Part shown: positions 51,753 through 53,839 of the stretch, in pieces
Numbering within the stretch: position 1 is the first letter of the stretch
Layout of the letters: the number at the start of each line of letters is the position of its first letter
NCBI GenBank assembly: GCA_027487735.1
Contig: JAIYDA010000084.1
Span: forward strand, 1-53,839
Length of the DNA: 53,839 bases
Reading direction: 5' to 3'
Origin: Planctomycetaceae bacterium
GTDB lineage: Bacteria; Planctomycetota; Phycisphaerae; Phycisphaerales; UBA1924
Notes under the pieces: model-generated
What the model was told of the DNA's origin: nothing
The model's input: only the letters and a program-made list of their open reading frames with translations
Database searches by the model: none
Made by a program: the position numbers and the translations under genes

Positions 51753-52733
51753 TCACCTTGGCCCTGCCGTCGGGGCCGCGCCGCCTTCGGGAGCATCGCG
51801 CTGGCTGGGTTTGCTCGTCACGCCCGCAACTACCGTCCACACCTGCCCTTGCGCGCTCGTTTCCGCCCCTGGCTCGTCCGAAAATGCCATCCCAGCGGCT
51901 TCCAGCGCCCGCACCGCCTCGCGCATCGTCGCGCCGCTCGTCAGCACGTCGTCCACCAGTACCAGCAGCCGCGGAGCTGGACAGACGGCTTCCAGCTCGG
52001 CGAGCCGACCGGTGCGCACGTGCATGCTCTTGCGAACATTGACTTTACGCACATCGAGCGTCGTCCCCGTCTGCTGAGGACGGTGCTCACGACGCAGCAA
52101 CCGCACGATGGGCAGGCCCGTCTGCGAGCGCATGCCTCGGGCGAGGGCCAGGGTGTGGTCGCGCCCGCGCAACAGCCATCGCGGCAACGACATAGGTATG
52201 GGCACAAGCACGACGCGTCCGGGGTCGATCTGCGCCCGCTCCAAGTGTGCCGCGAGAGCCCGGCCCAGCTCTTTGCCCAGTTGCTCGCCCAGGGCCCTGC
52301 CGCTGGCGTGTTTGCATTCGAGGATCGCGTCGCGCAGCGGGCCCTCATACTTGGCTAGGCGAATGCAGCGCTGCCAGGGCACGGGGTGAGTGTCGCAGGC
52401 TTTGCAGAGGCCGTGCCCCAGTTGCAGATCCCAACTGCTGCCGCAGCTTGGGCAATAGTCGCCCGCGGCATCTGGCAGAAAGTTCGCCTCGGCGGCTCGG
52501 CGTGCCCAGGAGCCATCGACGACGCCCAGCCAGTCGCGTTCGAGCGCGAGCAGCGTGGGGTTCAGAACGCTTCGCACGCGGGCGAGGGCTCGCTGCGTGG
52601 GCGAGAGCGCGGGCGCCGCGCGGGCGGGCCACACGGTGCCAGCCGACGCGGGAGGCCAGACGAAGCGGGCTGGCTTGGGCTGAGGCGCTTGCAAAGCGCT
52701 GAAGGGTACGTGAGCGTGCGCCAGCAAAGACAC
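51753..52733 (-). CDS. comF: ComF-family phosphoribosyltransferase-like protein
   Basis: 326 residues from a GTG start (upstream ATG is absent). The N-terminal part holds a zinc-ribbon (Cys 94, 97, 110 and 113: CPSC, CKAC). The PRTase fold has VVLVPIPMSLPRWLLRGRDH and the PRPP motif LVLVDDVLTSGATM. ComF proteins take part in DNA uptake in competent species, and homologues are widespread with an amidophosphoribosyl-like core. The long N-terminal 90 residues are extra to the family. It lies upstream of the 16S promoter on the same strand. Confidence 0.88.
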   Translation of the reverse strand: MSLLAHAHVPFSALQAPQPKPARFVWPPASAGTVWPARAAPALSPTQRALARVRSVLNPTLLALERDWLGVVDGSWARRAAEANFLPDAAGDYCPSCGSSWDLQLGHGLCKACDTHPVPWQRCIRLAKYEGPLRDAILECKHASGRALGEQLGKELGRALAAHLERAQIDPGRVVLVPIPMSLPRWLLRGRDHTLALARGMRSQTGLPIVRLLRREHRPQQTGTTLDVRKVNVRKSMHVRTGRLAELEAVCPAPRLLVLVDDVLTSGATMREAVRALEAAGMAFSDEPGAETSAQGQVWTVVAGVTSKPSQRDAPEGGAAPTAGPR

Positions 52734-52758
52734 GCTCCAGCAAAGACCGGCACGAGCA

Positions 52759-52787
52759 AAGACAGCCGCGAGCAGGGCGCGTATGAT
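52759..52787 (+). promoter_or_regulatory. Promoter of tRNA-Cys
   Basis: AAGACA (52759-52764), 17-bp spacer, TATGAT (52782-52787); the -10 is a good match, the -35 has four of six. The tRNA begins 14 bases past the -10, so the transcript needs only a short 5' trimming. Confidence 0.6.
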
Positions 52788-52801
52788 CCCTCCACGCTTT
52801 G

Positions 52802-52875
52802 GGCCGGATTCCAGAGTGGCCTAATGGGCCGGATTGCAAATCCGGTATTCGTGGGTTCGAATCCCACTCCGGCCT
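52802..52875 (+). tRNA. tRNA-Cys (anticodon GCA)
   Basis: Acceptor stem GGCCGGA (52802-52808) pairs with TCCGGCC (52868-52874), discriminator T. Anticodon stem CCGGA/TCCGG with loop TTGCAAA (anticodon GCA). T arm GTGGG/CCCAC with TTCGAAT. The D arm is of the CAGAGTGG type. CCA is not encoded: CTTTT follows, so the CCA-adding enzyme is required. Confidence 0.96.
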
Positions 52876-52883
52876 CTTTTCAT

Positions 52884-52927
52884 CACGCCGCGACGAACCG
52901 CTCGTTCGTTGCGGCGTGCGTGTTTTT
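52884..52927 (+). terminator. Intrinsic terminator of tRNA-Cys
   Basis: CACGCCGCGACGAAC (52884-52898) pairs with GTTCGTTGCGGCGTG (52904-52918), one G-T wobble, five-base loop, then CGTGTTTTT. Very stable; it ends the tRNA transcript 50 bases past the tRNA. Confidence 0.9.
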
Positions 52928-53002
52928 GCGGGCCGCAGCGGGCTGAACAAGCATGGCGGGCAGGTTGGGCATGTTGGGCGCGTCGGCCCGATACTCTGCT
53001 CC

Positions 53003-53839
53003 ATGCGACGCGTGCTGCGAACATTGCTGGGGGGCGTGGCGGTGGGCCCGGTCGTCGGACTGGTGCTGGGCGGAGCTTTGGGAGGGGCCTGCACGAGCGC
53101 GCTGGCCCAAGGACGTGGCGGCGGCCCGGCGATCGAGCCCCGCACGACGCCCGCGATGCTGCCCGATGCGTCGGGCCTGCTCGCGACGACGCTGCCCGCA
53201 GACTTTGAGGTGCTGGTGCAGAGCTTGCCTCCCGAGGGAAGCATGCTGCCCCCAACGACGGGCGAGCTGGTGGCGCTGCCAACGGGTGACATCGTGTTTC
53301 GCGCGTTTGGTGCGGTGGCGGACGCTGCGGCGAGCGCAGAGGCAGATTCGAGCAGCGCTTCGCCCAGCCCTGCGGCGCGAGTGGTGGCGCCTGAGCTGCC
53401 AGTGTTTGCGCTGCTGCCCTCGCCCAGGCTCATTCAGATTCGCTCGGTGATGGAGCGGGCGCGCGGGGCTGCCCGAGCGAGCGGCACGAAGGACGTGGAG
53501 CGCGATGTGGAGCGCATGCCGCGGGCGGTGGGCACGATCTCGGGGCAGATTTTCATCTATCGCAACCGGGCGTTTTTGAGCCCGGCGAGCTTTGCGGAGG
53601 CTGCGGTGCCGGCGGGCGCGATGGTGACGCCGGCACAGGACAAGGGCCAAGACAAGGTTGCAAATGAGGGCCAGGCAGACCCGCAGGCGACGACGCCCGC
53701 GGGCGATGCAGCGGGCGATGGACAGGGCAACGCTCAGGGCGGCTCCGCAGCAACCCCCAAGGCCTCAGCGCTCGAAGAACTGTTTGGCGAGCTGGAGCAG
53801 ATGCCCAGCGCGCCGCGCGTGCTCGCGCCGGGAGCGAGC
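53003..53839 (+). CDS. Exported hypothetical protein, truncated by window end
   Basis: At least 279 residues, open to the right edge. Starts MRRVLRTLLGGVAVGP; signal-like hydrophobic N-terminus ending ACTSALAQG, so exported. Then Pro/Ala-rich sequence, AMLPDASGLLATTLPADFEV, LPTGDIVFRAFGAVADAA, PELPVFALLPSPRLIQIRSV, MPRAVGTISGQIFIYRNRAF and a Gln/Ala/Gly-rich region (DKGQDKVANEGQADPQ) near the edge. No family recognised; the last third looks disordered. Follows the tRNA-Cys terminator by 75 bp. No Shine-Dalgarno. Confidence 0.75.
   Translation, partial: MRRVLRTLLGGVAVGPVVGLVLGGALGGACTSALAQGRGGGPAIEPRTTPAMLPDASGLLATTLPADFEVLVQSLPPEGSMLPPTTGELVALPTGDIVFRAFGAVADAAASAEADSSSASPSPAARVVAPELPVFALLPSPRLIQIRSVMERARGAARASGTKDVERDVERMPRAVGTISGQIFIYRNRAFLSPASFAEAAVPAGAMVTPAQDKGQDKVANEGQADPQATTPAGDAAGDGQGNAQGGSAATPKASALEELFGELEQMPSAPRVLAPGAS

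Overview
The window is GC-rich bacterial DNA that looks like a planctomycete, most likely class Phycisphaerae. The reasons are a 16S rRNA gene standing alone without 23S/5S, a DUF1800/DUF1501 secreted pair, many large secreted proteins of unknown role, pseudopilin-like and PEP-CTERM-like proteins, and a mixture of Shine-Dalgarno and non-Shine-Dalgarno starts. The assignment comes from reading the sequence, not from a database search.

Layout. 1-4600: three minus-strand secreted proteins with the same cysteine-bracketed C-terminal tail. 4759-13741: mostly housekeeping genes (CPBP protease, trpC, a thioredoxin-fold protein, a PD-(D/E)XK-like protein, a VOC protein, pdxH, dnaB). 13822-18040: a fourth tailed protein, panB, two small membrane proteins and a conserved nucleotide-kinase-like protein. 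18172-23263: a DNRLRE/PEP-CTERM-like protein, then a DUF1800-DUF1501-tailed-protein operon. 23264-34043: a run of plus-strand secreted proteins (four more tailed proteins and a CHRD/PEP-CTERM-like protein), a conserved hypothetical gene, a lone nuoE, and duplicated intergenic repeats. 34203-40404: msrA, a small membrane protein, an H-X9-DG pseudopilin and two paralogous FG-GAP/VCBS-like proteins. 40591-45272: a tailed metalloprotease, a tailed formylglycine-generating-enzyme-like protein and a PEP-CTERM-like protein. 45500-53839: aminotransferase and peroxiredoxin, a membrane coiled-coil protein, rpmA, the lone 16S gene with its own promoter, processing stem and terminator, comF, tRNA-Cys and a truncated exported protein.

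The strongest theme is the tail. Eleven secreted proteins with unrelated N-terminal parts (integrin-like FG-GAP, Kelch plus Ig, zinc metalloprotease, SUMF1-like, DUF642-like, tandem W-x-[FY]-x-P repeats and others) end in the same 64-65-residue cassette. It is made of two units, each exactly 30 residues from Cys to Cys, holding an EF-hand/dockerin-like Asp/Asn loop one residue longer than usual, joined by a 4- or 5-residue linker, with at most two residues after the last Cys. Several tails are nearly identical as DNA, and in one pair the similarity runs past the stop codon, so the cassette appears to be copied between genes. No protein with the tail also has a PEP-CTERM-like end. I infer that the tail is a calcium-binding sorting, anchoring or assembly module. 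No cohesin-like partner was recognised here.

The second theme is repeat-rich intergenic DNA: 7-12 bp tandem repeats, a 116-bp element duplicated in front of two genes, and a 34-bp inverted repeat. The third is a self-contained 16S transcription unit whose helix 18 carries compensated substitutions that change the universal 515F primer site.
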